In this document: positions 1-9,618 of the stretch, piece after piece
Layout of the letters: each line of letters opens with the position of its first letter
Position numbering within the stretch: the first letter of the stretch is position 1
Source of the DNA: Streptomyces sabulosicollis
GTDB taxonomy: Bacteria > Actinomycetota > Actinomycetes > Streptomycetales > Streptomycetaceae
Direction: 5' to 3'
Assembly (NCBI RefSeq): GCF_016103465.1
Contig: NZ_JAEEAP010000014.1
Coordinates: forward strand, 1-49,275
Length of the DNA stretch: 49,275 nt
The notes under the pieces: generated by a model
Told to the model about the DNA's origin: nothing
Seen by the model: the letters and a program-made list of their open reading frames with translations, nothing else
Database searches by the model: none
Made by a program: the position numbers and the translations under genes

Positions 1-32
1 GGGATGTGCGGGTGGGGGGTGGGTGCTGGGAG

Positions 33-76
33 GTACGGATCCGGGAAGTACGGATCAGGGGAGTACGGATCCGGGA
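33..76. repeat. Three tandem 15-bp direct repeats
   Basis: The unit GTACGGATCCGGGA occurs at 33-46 and 63-76, with a variant (GTACGGATCAGGGGA) at 48-62, giving a 15-bp period. The array lies just beyond the 3' end of the leftward GH172 gene. It forms no strong hairpin by eye and its function is unknown. Confidence 0.7.
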
Positions 77-89
77 GTGGGTGAACCCC

Positions 90-1181
<1,092 letters not shown>

Positions 1182-1459
1182 CGTGTCTTGCCCTCATGGG
1201 TGGGGTACGGGGCGCGTGTCAACGGGCCCGGAAGAGGCGCCGTGGCACGCGGAAAACGGCGACACCGGCCGTGCGGCGCAGCACGTCTGAAATCCATTTC
1301 ACCGAAACGTAGAGCGGGCTCCAAGGGGTGTCAAGGGGTGAGACGTAGGGCCGATCGCGGGTCCCACCGCGCACCACTGTTATGGCTTTTTCGCTGGAGC
1401 AAAGGCCATTCGCGTGGTCGCCCTTGACGGTGAAATCGTTTTCTGCCAGCGTGCTCGCC
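1182..1459. promoter_or_regulatory. Divergent control region with LacI-like operator candidate
   Basis: This 278-bp gap separates the divergent GH172 and kinase genes. TGAAATCGTTTTCT at 1431-1444 is close to the LacI/GalR-type half-palindrome with a central CG. The nonamer ATTTCACCG at 1296-1304 recurs inverted as CGGTGAAAT at 1428-1436, giving two related sites 132 bp apart, one near each gene. No regulator gene for this locus lies in the window, so the repressor is unknown. Promoter hexamers are not clear. Confidence 0.4.
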
Positions 1460-2938
1460 ATGCCTCGCAACGCAGTCATCGGAGTGGACATCGGCACCTC
1501 GAGCAGTAAGGGCGTCCTCGTCGGTCTGGATGGCGCGCTGATCCGCTCGGCCACCCGGGAGCACACCCCCGCGAGACCGGGCCCCGGCCGCTTCGAGATG
1601 GACGCCTCCGTCTGGTGGCGCGAGTTCACCGAACTCGCCCGGGAGCTGACCGCCGCGGAGGACACCACCGTGGTCGCGGTGGGGGTCAGCGGCATGGGGC
1701 CCTGCGTCCTGCTGACCGATGAGCACGACGCCCCGCTGCGCCCCGCCGTGCTCTACGGCGTGGACACCCGCTCGGTCCGGCAGATCCAGCGCATCGAGGC
1801 GCGGCTCGGCGCCGACGAGATCATGCGCCGCGGCGGCTCGGCCCTGACCACACAGGCCGCCGGGCCGAAGATCGCCTGGATCGCCGAGGAGGAACCCGAC
1901 CTCTACGCGCGGGCCCGGCGCCTGTACATGCCGAGCTCATGGCTGGTGGCCAAGCTCACCGGAAACTACGTCCTGGACCACCACTCGGCCAGCCAGTGCA
2001 CCCCGCTGTACGACACGCTCGCCGGCGAGTGGTACGCCCCCTGGGCCGCCGAGGTCGCCCCCGGGATCCAACTGCCGCCGCTGCGCTGGCCCGGCGAGGC
2101 GGCCGGGGCGCTCACCCCCGAGGCCGCCACGGCGACCGGCCTGCCCGCCGGAATCCCCGTCACCACCGGCACCGTCGACGCCTGGGCCGAGGCGCTGAGC
2201 GTGGGTGCGCAGAACATCGGCGATCTGATGCTGATGTACGGCACCACCATGTTCCTCATCCACACCGTGCCCAAGCCGCTGACCAGCCCGTCCCTGTGGG
2301 GCACGGTCGGCGCCCTGCCCGGGACCCGGAACCTGGCCGGTGGCATGGCCACCTCCGGTGCGGTCGCCAACTGGCTGAAGGACCTGTTCGCCGACGGCGG
2401 CCACGCCGAACTCATCGCACTGGCCGCCGAGTCGGGCGTCGGCGCCAACGGTCTGCTGATGCTGCCGTACTTCTCCGGCGAGCGCACCCCGATCATGGAC
2501 CCGGACGCCCGCGGTGTGATCGCCGGGCTGACCCTGTCCCACACCCGCGGCGATCTCTACCGGGCCGCACTCGAGGCCACCGGGTTCGCCATCCGTCAGA
2601 ACATCGAGGTCATCGAGGCGGCCGGCGGCGACATCCGCCGCGTGGTCGCCGTCGGTGGCGGCACCCAGGGCTCCCTGTGGACGCGGATCGTCTCCGACAT
2701 CACCGGCCGCCCGCAGGAGCTGCGCACGGTCACCATCGGCGCGGGCTACGGCGACGCCCTGCTGGCCGCCCAGCTCGTCGGGGACGCCTCCATCGACGAC
2801 TGGAACCCGGTGCGCGAGACGGTGACGCCCCGCGCCGAGCACACCGGGCGCTACGACGAGCTGTACGCCCTCTACCGGCGGCTGTACCCGGACACCGCCG
2901 CGACCGTCCACGCGCTGGCCGCACTGCAGGAGCGCTGA
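1460..2938 (+). CDS. FGGY-family carbohydrate kinase, candidate D-ribulokinase
   Basis: A 492-residue sugar kinase of the FGGY family (xylulokinase/ribulokinase type). The N-terminal phosphate-binding signature GVDIGTSSSKG is at residues 8-18. The mid-protein TGTVDAWAEALSVGA segment and the C-terminal VAVGGGTQGSLWTRI adenosine-binding segment are present, as is the FGGY-like stretch LPYFSGERTPIMDPDARG. The ATG at 1460 is chosen because the signature begins within eight residues; an in-frame ATG at 1382 would add 26 atypical residues. The gene precedes a FucI/AraA-like isomerase in the same direction. The product is therefore expected to phosphorylate the ketopentose that the isomerase makes. 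D-ribulose is my inference from the GH172/GH183 context; xylulose or another ketose is possible. Confidence 0.88.
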   Translation: MPRNAVIGVDIGTSSSKGVLVGLDGALIRSATREHTPARPGPGRFEMDASVWWREFTELARELTAAEDTTVVAVGVSGMGPCVLLTDEHDAPLRPAVLYGVDTRSVRQIQRIEARLGADEIMRRGGSALTTQAAGPKIAWIAEEEPDLYARARRLYMPSSWLVAKLTGNYVLDHHSASQCTPLYDTLAGEWYAPWAAEVAPGIQLPPLRWPGEAAGALTPEAATATGLPAGIPVTTGTVDAWAEALSVGAQNIGDLMLMYGTTMFLIHTVPKPLTSPSLWGTVGALPGTRNLAGGMATSGAVANWLKDLFADGGHAELIALAAESGVGANGLLMLPYFSGERTPIMDPDARGVIAGLTLSHTRGDLYRAALEATGFAIRQNIEVIEAAGGDIRRVVAVGGGTQGSLWTRIVSDITGRPQELRTVTIGAGYGDALLAAQLVGDASIDDWNPVRETVTPRAEHTGRYDELYALYRRLYPDTAATVHALAALQER

Positions 2939-3032
2939 GCGCTTCCGGGGCCCAGCGCCACTTGGCGCCCCACCCTTCCCAGCACCGCCCGCACGCCCCA
3001 CGCACCATCGACGCACCATCAACGGAGACCGC

Positions 3033-4676
3033 ATGACCGCGTACGCCCTGCCCCAACTCCACCGGCCACCCGCCGCCGAGCCGACCACCGTCTACACGGT
3101 GGCCAGCGGCGACCTGCGTCCCGCCGCCAACGTCACCTGCTGGCCCACCCAGCAGAAGCTGGAGAGCGACCTCGCCGCGGCCCTCGCGGACCTCGGCTGG
3201 AAGGTCCGCCGCGGCCATGCGGTGGACGAGGCCAAGGGGCACGGGTTCATCGACAGCCAGCGCGCGGGCATCGAGGTCTTCCGGCACATACCCGAGGACG
3301 CCCCGCTCATCGTCGTCGAGGCCGTCTGGCAGTACAGCCACCACGTCCTGGCCGGACTGCGCGACCACCGGGGCCCGATCCTGGTGGTGGCCAACTGGAG
3401 TGGCGAATTCCCCGGTCTGGTCGGGCTGCTGAACCTCGCCGGCAGCCTCACCAAGGCGGGCCGCGACTACGCGGTGCTGTGGAGCGCCGACTTCACCGAC
3501 GCATGGGCGCGCGCGTCGTTGCGCACCTGGCTGGAGACCGGCACGCTCACCCATGACACCAGCCATGTCCGGCCCCTGCCGCCCCTGCCGGTCCAGGATC
3601 CCGAGACCGAACTGGGCGTGGCGCTCGCCCGGCAGCTGCGCGCGGAGAAGGCGATCATCGGCGTCTTCGACGAGGGCTGCATGGGCATGTACAACGCCAT
3701 CATCGACGACGAGTTCCTCAACCCGCTCGGCATCTACAAGGAACGCCTGTCGCAGAGCGCCCTGGTGGCCGAGATGAAGAACGTGTCCGACGAGGAGGCC
3801 CAGGAGGTGAGGGCCTGGCTCGACCGGGCCGGGATGACCTTCCACACCGGCACCGACGAGGCCACCGAACTCACCGACGCCCAGCTGCTCAGCCAGTTCA
3901 AGATGTACATCGCCGCGGTGCGCATCGCCGACGACTTCGGGCTCGACGCGGTCGGCATCCAGTACCAGCAGGGCCTGAAGGACACCGTCCCGGCGAGCGA
4001 CCTCGCCGAGGGCCTGCTCAACAACGTCCAGCGCCCGCCGGTACGGAGCCGCGATGGCGCCCGCGAACTCTACCCCGGCGCGCCGCTGCCGCACTTCAAC
4101 GAGGTGGACGAGGGCGTGGCCGTGGACTCCCTGGTCACCAACCGCGTCTGGACGGCGATGGGCCTCGACCCGGCCACCACGCTGCACGACATCCGCTGGG
4201 GCGAGGAGTACGACGGCCGGTTCGTCTGGGTCTTCGAGATCTCCGGATCGGTGCCCGCGTCCCACAACGGCGGCTACGACAAGTCGTACAGCATGCGCCA
4301 GCCCCCGATGTTCTTCCCGCTCGGTGGCGGCACCCTCAGCGGTGTCTCCAAGCCGGGCGAGATCGTCTGGTCGCGGGTGTTCCTGATGGACGGCAGGCTG
4401 CACGTGGACCTCGGCCGCGCCACGTCGGTCGAGCTGCCCGAGGAGGAGACCCGGCGCCGGCTCGACGCCACCAACCACCAGTGGCCGATCATGCACGCGG
4501 TCCTGCACGGCGTCACCCGCGACCAGTTCATGGCCCGCCACCGCGCCAACCACCTCAATGTGGCGTACGCCCCCGACGCGGCGACCGCCGACAAGGCGCT
4601 GCGCGCCAAGGCCGCGCTCTTCGCCGAGCTGGGCGTCGAGGTGCATCTGTGCGGCGACGTCGCGGTCCAGCCGTAG
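3033..4676 (+). CDS. L-fucose/D-arabinose-type isomerase family protein
   Basis: A 547-residue cytoplasmic protein of the FucI/AraA aldose-ketose isomerase superfamily, about the usual length of L-fucose isomerases. Recognisable blocks are VLSADFTDAW-like mid N-terminal sequence, the DEGCMGMYNAIIDDE segment near residues 212-226, GIQYQQGLKDT near residue 310, and the late NHQWPIMHAVLHGVTRDQF block that supplies the C-terminal histidine region. L-fucose isomerases also convert D-arabinose to D-ribulose, which suits the FGGY kinase immediately upstream. The ATG follows AACGGAGACCGC, an adequate ribosome-binding site. The gene ends directly in a hexanucleotide repeat. Family is confident; sugar specificity is inferred from neighbours. 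Confidence 0.82.
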   Translation: MTAYALPQLHRPPAAEPTTVYTVASGDLRPAANVTCWPTQQKLESDLAAALADLGWKVRRGHAVDEAKGHGFIDSQRAGIEVFRHIPEDAPLIVVEAVWQYSHHVLAGLRDHRGPILVVANWSGEFPGLVGLLNLAGSLTKAGRDYAVLWSADFTDAWARASLRTWLETGTLTHDTSHVRPLPPLPVQDPETELGVALARQLRAEKAIIGVFDEGCMGMYNAIIDDEFLNPLGIYKERLSQSALVAEMKNVSDEEAQEVRAWLDRAGMTFHTGTDEATELTDAQLLSQFKMYIAAVRIADDFGLDAVGIQYQQGLKDTVPASDLAEGLLNNVQRPPVRSRDGARELYPGAPLPHFNEVDEGVAVDSLVTNRVWTAMGLDPATTLHDIRWGEEYDGRFVWVFEISGSVPASHNGGYDKSYSMRQPPMFFPLGGGTLSGVSKPGEIVWSRVFLMDGRLHVDLGRATSVELPEEETRRRLDATNHQWPIMHAVLHGVTRDQFMARHRANHLNVAYAPDAATADKALRAKAALFAELGVEVHLCGDVAVQP

Positions 4677-4754
4677 TCGTAGCCGCAGTCCCATTCGTAG
4701 TCGTAGTCGTAGTCGTAGTCGCAGTCGTAGTCGCAGCCGTAGTCCTGGTCGTAG
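4677..4754. repeat. Hexanucleotide microsatellite (TCGTAG)n
   Basis: Thirteen successive hexamers of TCGTAG or one/two-base variants (such as TCGCAG, CCGTAG, CCGCAG) start directly after the isomerase stop codon. Four exact units run consecutively at 4695-4718. In the isomerase frame every TCGTAG unit adds a TAG stop, so read-through is blocked repeatedly. The array ends 28 bp before the DUF4185 start. Such arrays are prone to replication slippage and could vary the spacing between the two genes. Confidence 0.85.
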
Positions 4755-4782
4755 GAGACCGCACGATTCCGAGGAGTCGCAC

Positions 4783-5883
4783 ATGGCAGCTTCACCACGA
4801 CCCGTCCCCGCCGGAGCCGCCCGTGGCCCCGCCCGCCGCCTGGTGCTCACCGCCGGTCTGGGCCTGGCCACGGCGGCGGCCGGGCTGACGGCGGGGGCAC
4901 CGCGGGCGAGCGCCGCCGCCACCGCCATCACCGGTACGAAGGTCAGAAACCTCACCGGCCCGGACGAGACCGGCCGGTTCGCCGCGCCCTGGACCGATCT
5001 GGGCATCCCGGTCCGCTGCCCCGACGGCACGATGCTGTTCGTCTGCGGCGACACCTTCGACGGAGGCGGGGTCGGCGGCCCCAACTGGCGGGCCCCGGTG
5101 GGCCTGCGGGCGCGCCACCCCGACCTGAACGCCCTCGTCATCGACGACAGCGTGGGCGGTGCGCAGGCCGTGGGCCTGGTCCCGGAGAGCCACGAGAACA
5201 ACACCACCGCCATTCCGTCGGACGTCTTCACCGTCGGCGACACGATGTACATGCACCTGATGCGGGGTGTCCTGTACCAGACCCACCACTCCGACTTCTG
5301 GCGCTCGATGGACAACGGCCAGACGTGGCAGTACCTGTGCCAGTGGCCCGGGGATCAGTACGGCGGCCAGTTCCAGCAGAAGACCTACGCGGTGGCGGAC
5401 GACGGCTACTGCTACGTGCTGTCGAGCGTGTTCAACCGGGACGTGCCCTCCGACCTCCTGCTCCACCGCGTCCCGCAGGACCGGTTGGGCGACCCGGCGG
5501 CGTACCAGCCGTGGGGCTACGCGAACGGCGCCTGGGCCTGGGGCAACTACCCCACCACGATCACCGCCCGACGCCGCTTCGGTGAGATCTGTTTCCGCGC
5601 GATGGGCGGCAAGTACGCCCTGACCTGGCTGAACATGGATCCCCTTGACATCCGCGCCCAGGTCTTCGCCCTGCCGACGAGCGACTTGTTCGCCACCCCG
5701 GAGCAGACCCTCATCGTCCCCACCACGCCCGGCAACGAGTCCGGCAACGCGGTGGCCAACCCCTACGGCGGCTTCATCGTCCCGGGCTCCACCTTCGGTG
5801 ACTTCCACATCGCGGTGAGCCAGTGGTACGACGACCAGAACTACCGGGTGATGCAGTACCGGATCAACGGCCTGGCCGGCTGA
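4783..5883 (+). CDS. Exported DUF4185 (GH183) protein, candidate endo-D-arabinanase
   Basis: A 366-residue exported protein with a twin-arginine-like leader (ARRLVLTAGLGLATAAAGL, then an Ala-rich cleavage region near ASA, about residues 40-45). The mature part is a DUF4185 beta-propeller-like domain with repeats such as WTDLGIPVRCPDGTMLFVCG, the GDTF motif and the DNGQTWQYLCQWPGDQYGG strand. DUF4185 defines GH183, endo-acting D-arabinanases that cut arabinogalactan-type D-arabinan. The ATG follows CCGAGGAGTCGCAC. It follows the isomerase gene and precedes a second similar exported protein, so the two probably act outside the cell and feed shorter arabinosides to the GH172 enzyme. Family is good; activity is inferred. 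Confidence 0.78.
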   Translation: MAASPRPVPAGAARGPARRLVLTAGLGLATAAAGLTAGAPRASAAATAITGTKVRNLTGPDETGRFAAPWTDLGIPVRCPDGTMLFVCGDTFDGGGVGGPNWRAPVGLRARHPDLNALVIDDSVGGAQAVGLVPESHENNTTAIPSDVFTVGDTMYMHLMRGVLYQTHHSDFWRSMDNGQTWQYLCQWPGDQYGGQFQQKTYAVADDGYCYVLSSVFNRDVPSDLLLHRVPQDRLGDPAAYQPWGYANGAWAWGNYPTTITARRRFGEICFRAMGGKYALTWLNMDPLDIRAQVFALPTSDLFATPEQTLIVPTTPGNESGNAVANPYGGFIVPGSTFGDFHIAVSQWYDDQNYRVMQYRINGLAG

Positions 5884-5917
5884 GCACGCCGCCACCGACA
5901 CCCGCGAGGAGCACACC

Positions 5918-7633
5918 GTGCGACGATCCAGAGTTCTGATCACCCTGGCGGCCGGGCTGGCCGTCGTGACGATGGCGACCGTACCCGCCGTCCAGGCGGA
6001 CGCCACGGGCACCGGCCACGCCCGTGGCGCCGGACGCGGAACCACCACGGCCGCCGCGACCACCACGGCCGCGAACGCCCCGGAGAGCGCCTACTTCTCC
6101 ACCGTGGACATCGCCCCCGGCGCCACCATCGGCGCCCCCGCGATCGGCGACAACAAGGAGCACGGCGACCTGTGGCCGTCGTGCTGGTCGAACGACGACA
6201 ACGTGTACGCCGCGTACGGCGACGGCGTGGGCTTCGGCGACACCTGGCGGGACATCGGCGTGACCCGGATCAGCGGCCCACCCGGCAGCCTGACGGGCGC
6301 CCAGCGGGCGTCGGGTGACGGCATCGGCCGCGTCTGGGGCGACCCCCAGGACTACTACCGCAAGCCGACCGGCATGGTCTGTGTGAACGGCGACCTGTAC
6401 CTCGCCGTGCAGGACCTCAAGAAGGGCACGCTGGACAACGCGCCCAGCGCGACGGTCGTGAAGTCCACCGACAAGGGTGCCACCTGGACATCGGACAAGG
6501 TCGAGCCGATGTTCTCGGACCAGGAGTTCACCACGGTGATGTTCCTGGACTACGGCAAGGACAACGCCAACAGCCCGGACGGATACGTCTACGCCTACGG
6601 CCTGGACTACAACTGGCGCGACACCTTCGACCCCGACCCGGACCCCACCGACCTCTATCTGGCCCGGGTGCCCGCCACGTCCATCATGGACCGGTCCACG
6701 TGGCAGTTCTACGCCGGTGACGACGGCGGCACCCCGCGGTGGTCCTCCAGCATCGACCAACGGGTGTCGGTCCTCCACGACGACCACCGCGTCTACCAGA
6801 ACGTGGGAACCGCGGGCCGGGTCCGGGACCTGAGCGTGATCAGCCAGGGCGGTGTCGTCTACGACAAGCCACTGAAGCGCTACCTCTACACCTCCTGGAC
6901 GGAGTACACCTACGAGTTCTACGAGGCACCCACCCCCTGGGGCCCGTGGAAGCACTTCACCCCCAAGGACTTCGGCGGCTACCCCTGGACCCACACCAAG
7001 CACGGCGGCTACGCCACCACCATCCCGTCGAAGTACATCAGCGCGGACGGCAAGTCGATGTGGCTGCAGTCCAACGTCTGCCCGTGCGGCGGCGGTTACC
7101 CGGCCGGTGACTTCTGGGCGTACACCTTCTCGCTGCGCAGGATGTCCCTCACCCCCGCGGTTTCCACCACCCCGGACAACCCACCGGACGCCTCCCGCGA
7201 CCTCGCCCGCGAACCCGGCACCGTGCCGATCGAACGCGCCACCCACTTCGGCCGCGCGATCTACAACGACGGCGACACGACCCAGAACGAGGACGACTGG
7301 AACGACGAGCGCAAGCCGACCAGTTGGTGGGGCTACACCTGGCCACGCTCGTACCGCCTCAATCAGGTGGCCTACACCACCGGCACCATGTTCGGCGACG
7401 GCGGCTGGTTCAGCACCCCGCCCAGGATCCAGGTCCGGCGCGACGGCGTCTGGACCGACGTCACGGGCCAGCGCGTGACACCGTCCTACCCGACGTCGTC
7501 GGCCGCCGGTACGAACCGGACCTACGTCTTCGACTTCGACACCACAACCGGTGACGGCGTCCGTGTGACCGGTGGCAGCGGCGGGACGCAGACCTTCACC
7601 TCGATCGCCGAGCTGGCGGCCCACTATCGCTGA
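5918..7633 (+). CDS. Secreted DUF4185-like beta-propeller protein with C-terminal extension
   Basis: A 571-residue secreted protein starting at GTG 5918 after GCGAGGAGCACACC. A Sec signal peptide (MRRSRVLITLAAGLAVVTMA, cleavage near VQA) leads into an Ala/Thr-rich linker. The catalytic-size region, roughly residues 60-420, has DUF4185-like blades: DLWPSCWSNDDNVYAAYGDG, STDKGATWT, YLYTSWTEYTYEFYEA and a GGYATTIPSKYIS strand. The last 150 residues resemble a discoidin-like carbohydrate-binding module (FGRAIYNDGDTTQNEDDWND, then a Trp-rich RSYRLNQVAYTTG strand). It is probably a second GH183-type enzyme or an associated arabinan-binding protein. It is the last intact gene of the sugar locus. Functional assignment is weaker than for the first DUF4185 gene. 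Confidence 0.65.
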   Translation: MRRSRVLITLAAGLAVVTMATVPAVQADATGTGHARGAGRGTTTAAATTTAANAPESAYFSTVDIAPGATIGAPAIGDNKEHGDLWPSCWSNDDNVYAAYGDGVGFGDTWRDIGVTRISGPPGSLTGAQRASGDGIGRVWGDPQDYYRKPTGMVCVNGDLYLAVQDLKKGTLDNAPSATVVKSTDKGATWTSDKVEPMFSDQEFTTVMFLDYGKDNANSPDGYVYAYGLDYNWRDTFDPDPDPTDLYLARVPATSIMDRSTWQFYAGDDGGTPRWSSSIDQRVSVLHDDHRVYQNVGTAGRVRDLSVISQGGVVYDKPLKRYLYTSWTEYTYEFYEAPTPWGPWKHFTPKDFGGYPWTHTKHGGYATTIPSKYISADGKSMWLQSNVCPCGGGYPAGDFWAYTFSLRRMSLTPAVSTTPDNPPDASRDLAREPGTVPIERATHFGRAIYNDGDTTQNEDDWNDERKPTSWWGYTWPRSYRLNQVAYTTGTMFGDGGWFSTPPRIQVRRDGVWTDVTGQRVTPSYPTSSAAGTNRTYVFDFDTTTGDGVRVTGGSGGTQTFTSIAELAAHYR

Positions 7634-7662
7634 AAATCTCCGTAGGAGAACTCGCTTCGGTC

Positions 7663-8685
7663 GTGGTGGCGATGAACCTCGCATGCCGTCAGCTCATCCG
7701 CCGGGGCGGTGGCACGGTGCTGTTGGAGACCCGCGCCGAACGGCTGGTGGTCGAGGACGGCGGCGTGACGGGGGCGGAGCTGCGACTGGCCGATGGCACC
7801 CGCACGCGGGTGCGTGCCCGGTCCACCCTCATCGCGACCGGTGGGTTCCAGGGCGATACGGAACTCCGCGCCACGCATGTGCACCCCCGCGCCGGGGACA
7901 TGCGGCTCCGCTCCAACCCCTTCAGCCGCGGCGGTGGCTACCGTCTGGCCACCGGGGCCGGTGCCGCCACCGGCCACGACGACGCGGGCTTCTACGGCCA
8001 TCTCATCCCCAGCGGCGTCCCCTTCACCGACCCGGCGGACTTCGTCGACCTGTCGCTCTACTACAGCGAGCACGCCCTGCTGTTCAACGTGGCCAACGAC
8101 CGGTTCGTCGACGAGACGCTGGGGGACCACCTGACGGCCATGGCGCTGCTGGAGCAGCCCGAAGGCCGGGGCCTTCTCATCGCTGACGCCCGGGTCTTCC
8201 GTGACTGGGTCGTCGGCTCGTACGTCGAGGGCGCGGTCGCCGTGGACAAGTTCGCCCTGGCCGGTAAGCGGGGCGGCCGGGTGGGACTCGCCGAGGACCT
8301 CGACGAACTGGCCTACCTCCCGGAGGAATGGGGATACCGGGGCGACGCCGTGCGCGACGCGGTCGAGCTGTTCAACGAACGCGCCGCGGCGGGGCTGGAG
8401 CCCGCGCCCGGCCGGAAGCTGGACCGCCTTCCGCTCGACGAACCGCCGTACTACGTGATCGAGGCGGTACCGGCCATCACCTTCCCCTTCCACGGTGTCC
8501 GCATCGACGACCGGGCCCGGGTGCTGGGCGGGGACGGCGAACCGCTGCCCGGACTCCTCGCGGCCGGGTCGGACACCGGCGGCCTGTGGCACCGCGCCTA
8601 CGCGGGCGGGATCGCCTCCGCCCTGGTGTTCGGACTGACCGCCGCGGACACCGCCACCGCGACCGCGGCACAGGTGACGGACTGA
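7663..8685 (+). pseudogene. N-terminally truncated FAD-binding dehydrogenase (fumarate reductase/KstD-like)
   Basis: About 340 residues match the central and C-terminal parts of the fumarate reductase/3-ketosteroid dehydrogenase flavoprotein family. These include RSTLIATGGFQGDTELRA, LRSNPFSRGGGYRLATGAG and the C-terminal FAD-contacting GLLAAGSDTGG...YAGGIASALVFGLTAA. The N-terminal Rossmann GxGxxG FAD-binding segment, roughly the first 130 residues of a normal enzyme, is absent. The open frame begins only 30 bp past the previous gene's stop, with homology starting almost at once, so a 5' deletion or recombination is likely. The GTG at 7663 follows GTAGGAGAA, so a short product might still be made. 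Without the FAD P-loop, activity is doubtful. Intact relatives are about 450-560 residues. Confidence 0.7.
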
Positions 8686-8806
8686 GCGGTGCACGTGACG
8701 GACTGAGCGGGCGCGGACCCGGCACTCGCCCGGCACCCCCGGCTCGTCCGCCACGACGCCCGTCCGCGACAACGCTCCACGACGACGCCCGTCCGCGACA
8801 ACGCTC
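8674..8806. repeat. Two direct-repeat pairs in intergenic DNA
   Basis: GTGACGGACTGAGCGG occurs at 8674-8689, spanning the flavoprotein stop codon, and again at 8695-8710. A 25-bp unit beginning ACGACGCCCGTCCGCGACAA occurs at 8753-8777 and 8782-8806 (29-bp period), followed by a partial third copy. Together they fill most of the 145-bp gap before the leftward SDR gene. They look like slippage duplications near a recombination junction. Confidence 0.75.
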
Positions 8807-8830
8807 GTCCGCAACGACGGGAGTGTCCCG

Positions 8831-9589
8831 TCAGCGCGCCGTCCAGCCGCCGTCCACGTACAGCTCGGAGCCGGTCACGAAGCTCGCGTCCTGGGACGCG
8901 AGGAACGCGACGGCCCCCGCCACTTCTTCCGGGCTGCCGAGCCGCCCCATGGGGGTGCCCTCGACCATCGCGGTGTGACGGGGGGTGCCCCGCCACAGTT
9001 CGCGCGAGAGCGGGGTCTCGATGAAACCGGGGTGGACCGAATTGACGCGGACGCCGCGCGTGGCCCAGTGCAGCGCGGCGTTCTTCGTCATCAGCCGGAC
9101 CGCGCCCTTCGCCGCGTGGTACGAGAACTGGCTGCCGAAGCCGCCCACCGTGCCGAAGATCGACGCGACGTTGACGATCGAACCGCCGCCGCAGCGCTCG
9201 ATCGCGGGGCCACCGTGCTTCATGCCGAGCCAGACACCGCCCTGCGTCACCGCGATGACCTCGTCCCATGACTCCTGGGTCTCCGTCTCCACGGTGCGCA
9301 TCCTGGCGATCCCCGCGTTGTTGACGAGCACGGACAGGCCGCCCAGTTCCGAGGCCACGCGCTCGACCGCGCCGCGCCACGCCTCCTCGTCGCTCACGTC
9401 CAGCGCCAGGCCCAGCGCCCGCGCCCCGTCGGCCGTCAGCTCCCGCGCCAGGCGGTCGCAGCGGGTGGCGTCCACGTCGGTCACCACCACCGTGGCGCCC
9501 TCGGTGGCCAGCCGCCGCGAGACGGCGGTTCCTATGCCGCCGGTCGCGCCGGTGACCAGGGCGATCTGTCCGGACAGTCGGTCTCGCAC
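8831..9589 (-). CDS. SDR-family NAD(P)-dependent oxidoreductase
   Basis: A 252-residue classical short-chain dehydrogenase. It has the cofactor motif TGATGGIG near residue 13, an NNAG structural motif, catalytic Ser in VNVASIFG, the YHAAK catalytic Tyr-Lys pair, and a typical C-terminal VTGSELYVDGGWTAR end. The GTG at 9589 is chosen because AAGGAGA lies immediately upstream and the Rossmann motif begins at the usual distance. It is the last gene of a three-gene leftward operon (ACAD, APH kinase, SDR; 29-bp gap to the kinase). A likely role is oxidation or reduction of a hydroxyacyl-CoA or cyclic alcohol intermediate. Substrate is not predictable from sequence. Confidence 0.88.
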   Translation of the reverse strand: MRDRLSGQIALVTGATGGIGTAVSRRLATEGATVVVTDVDATRCDRLARELTADGARALGLALDVSDEEAWRGAVERVASELGGLSVLVNNAGIARMRTVETETQESWDEVIAVTQGGVWLGMKHGGPAIERCGGGSIVNVASIFGTVGGFGSQFSYHAAKGAVRLMTKNAALHWATRGVRVNSVHPGFIETPLSRELWRGTPRHTAMVEGTPMGRLGSPEEVAGAVAFLASQDASFVTGSELYVDGGWTAR

Positions 9590-9618
9590 GGGCTCTCCTT
9601 CGCCTTGTGTGTCTGGGG

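Noticed and set aside
4677-4754. CRISPR or coding Tyr/Asp-rich peptide on the minus strand
   Set aside because: It is a simple hexamer repeat with no spacers, and the minus-strand peptide is only the repeat read as Asp/Tyr.
2730-5315. Long leftward open frame of 861 codons opposite the kinase, isomerase and DUF4185 genes
   Set aside because: It is low-complexity Arg/Ala/Gly sequence antisense to three clear genes, a usual artefact of high GC.
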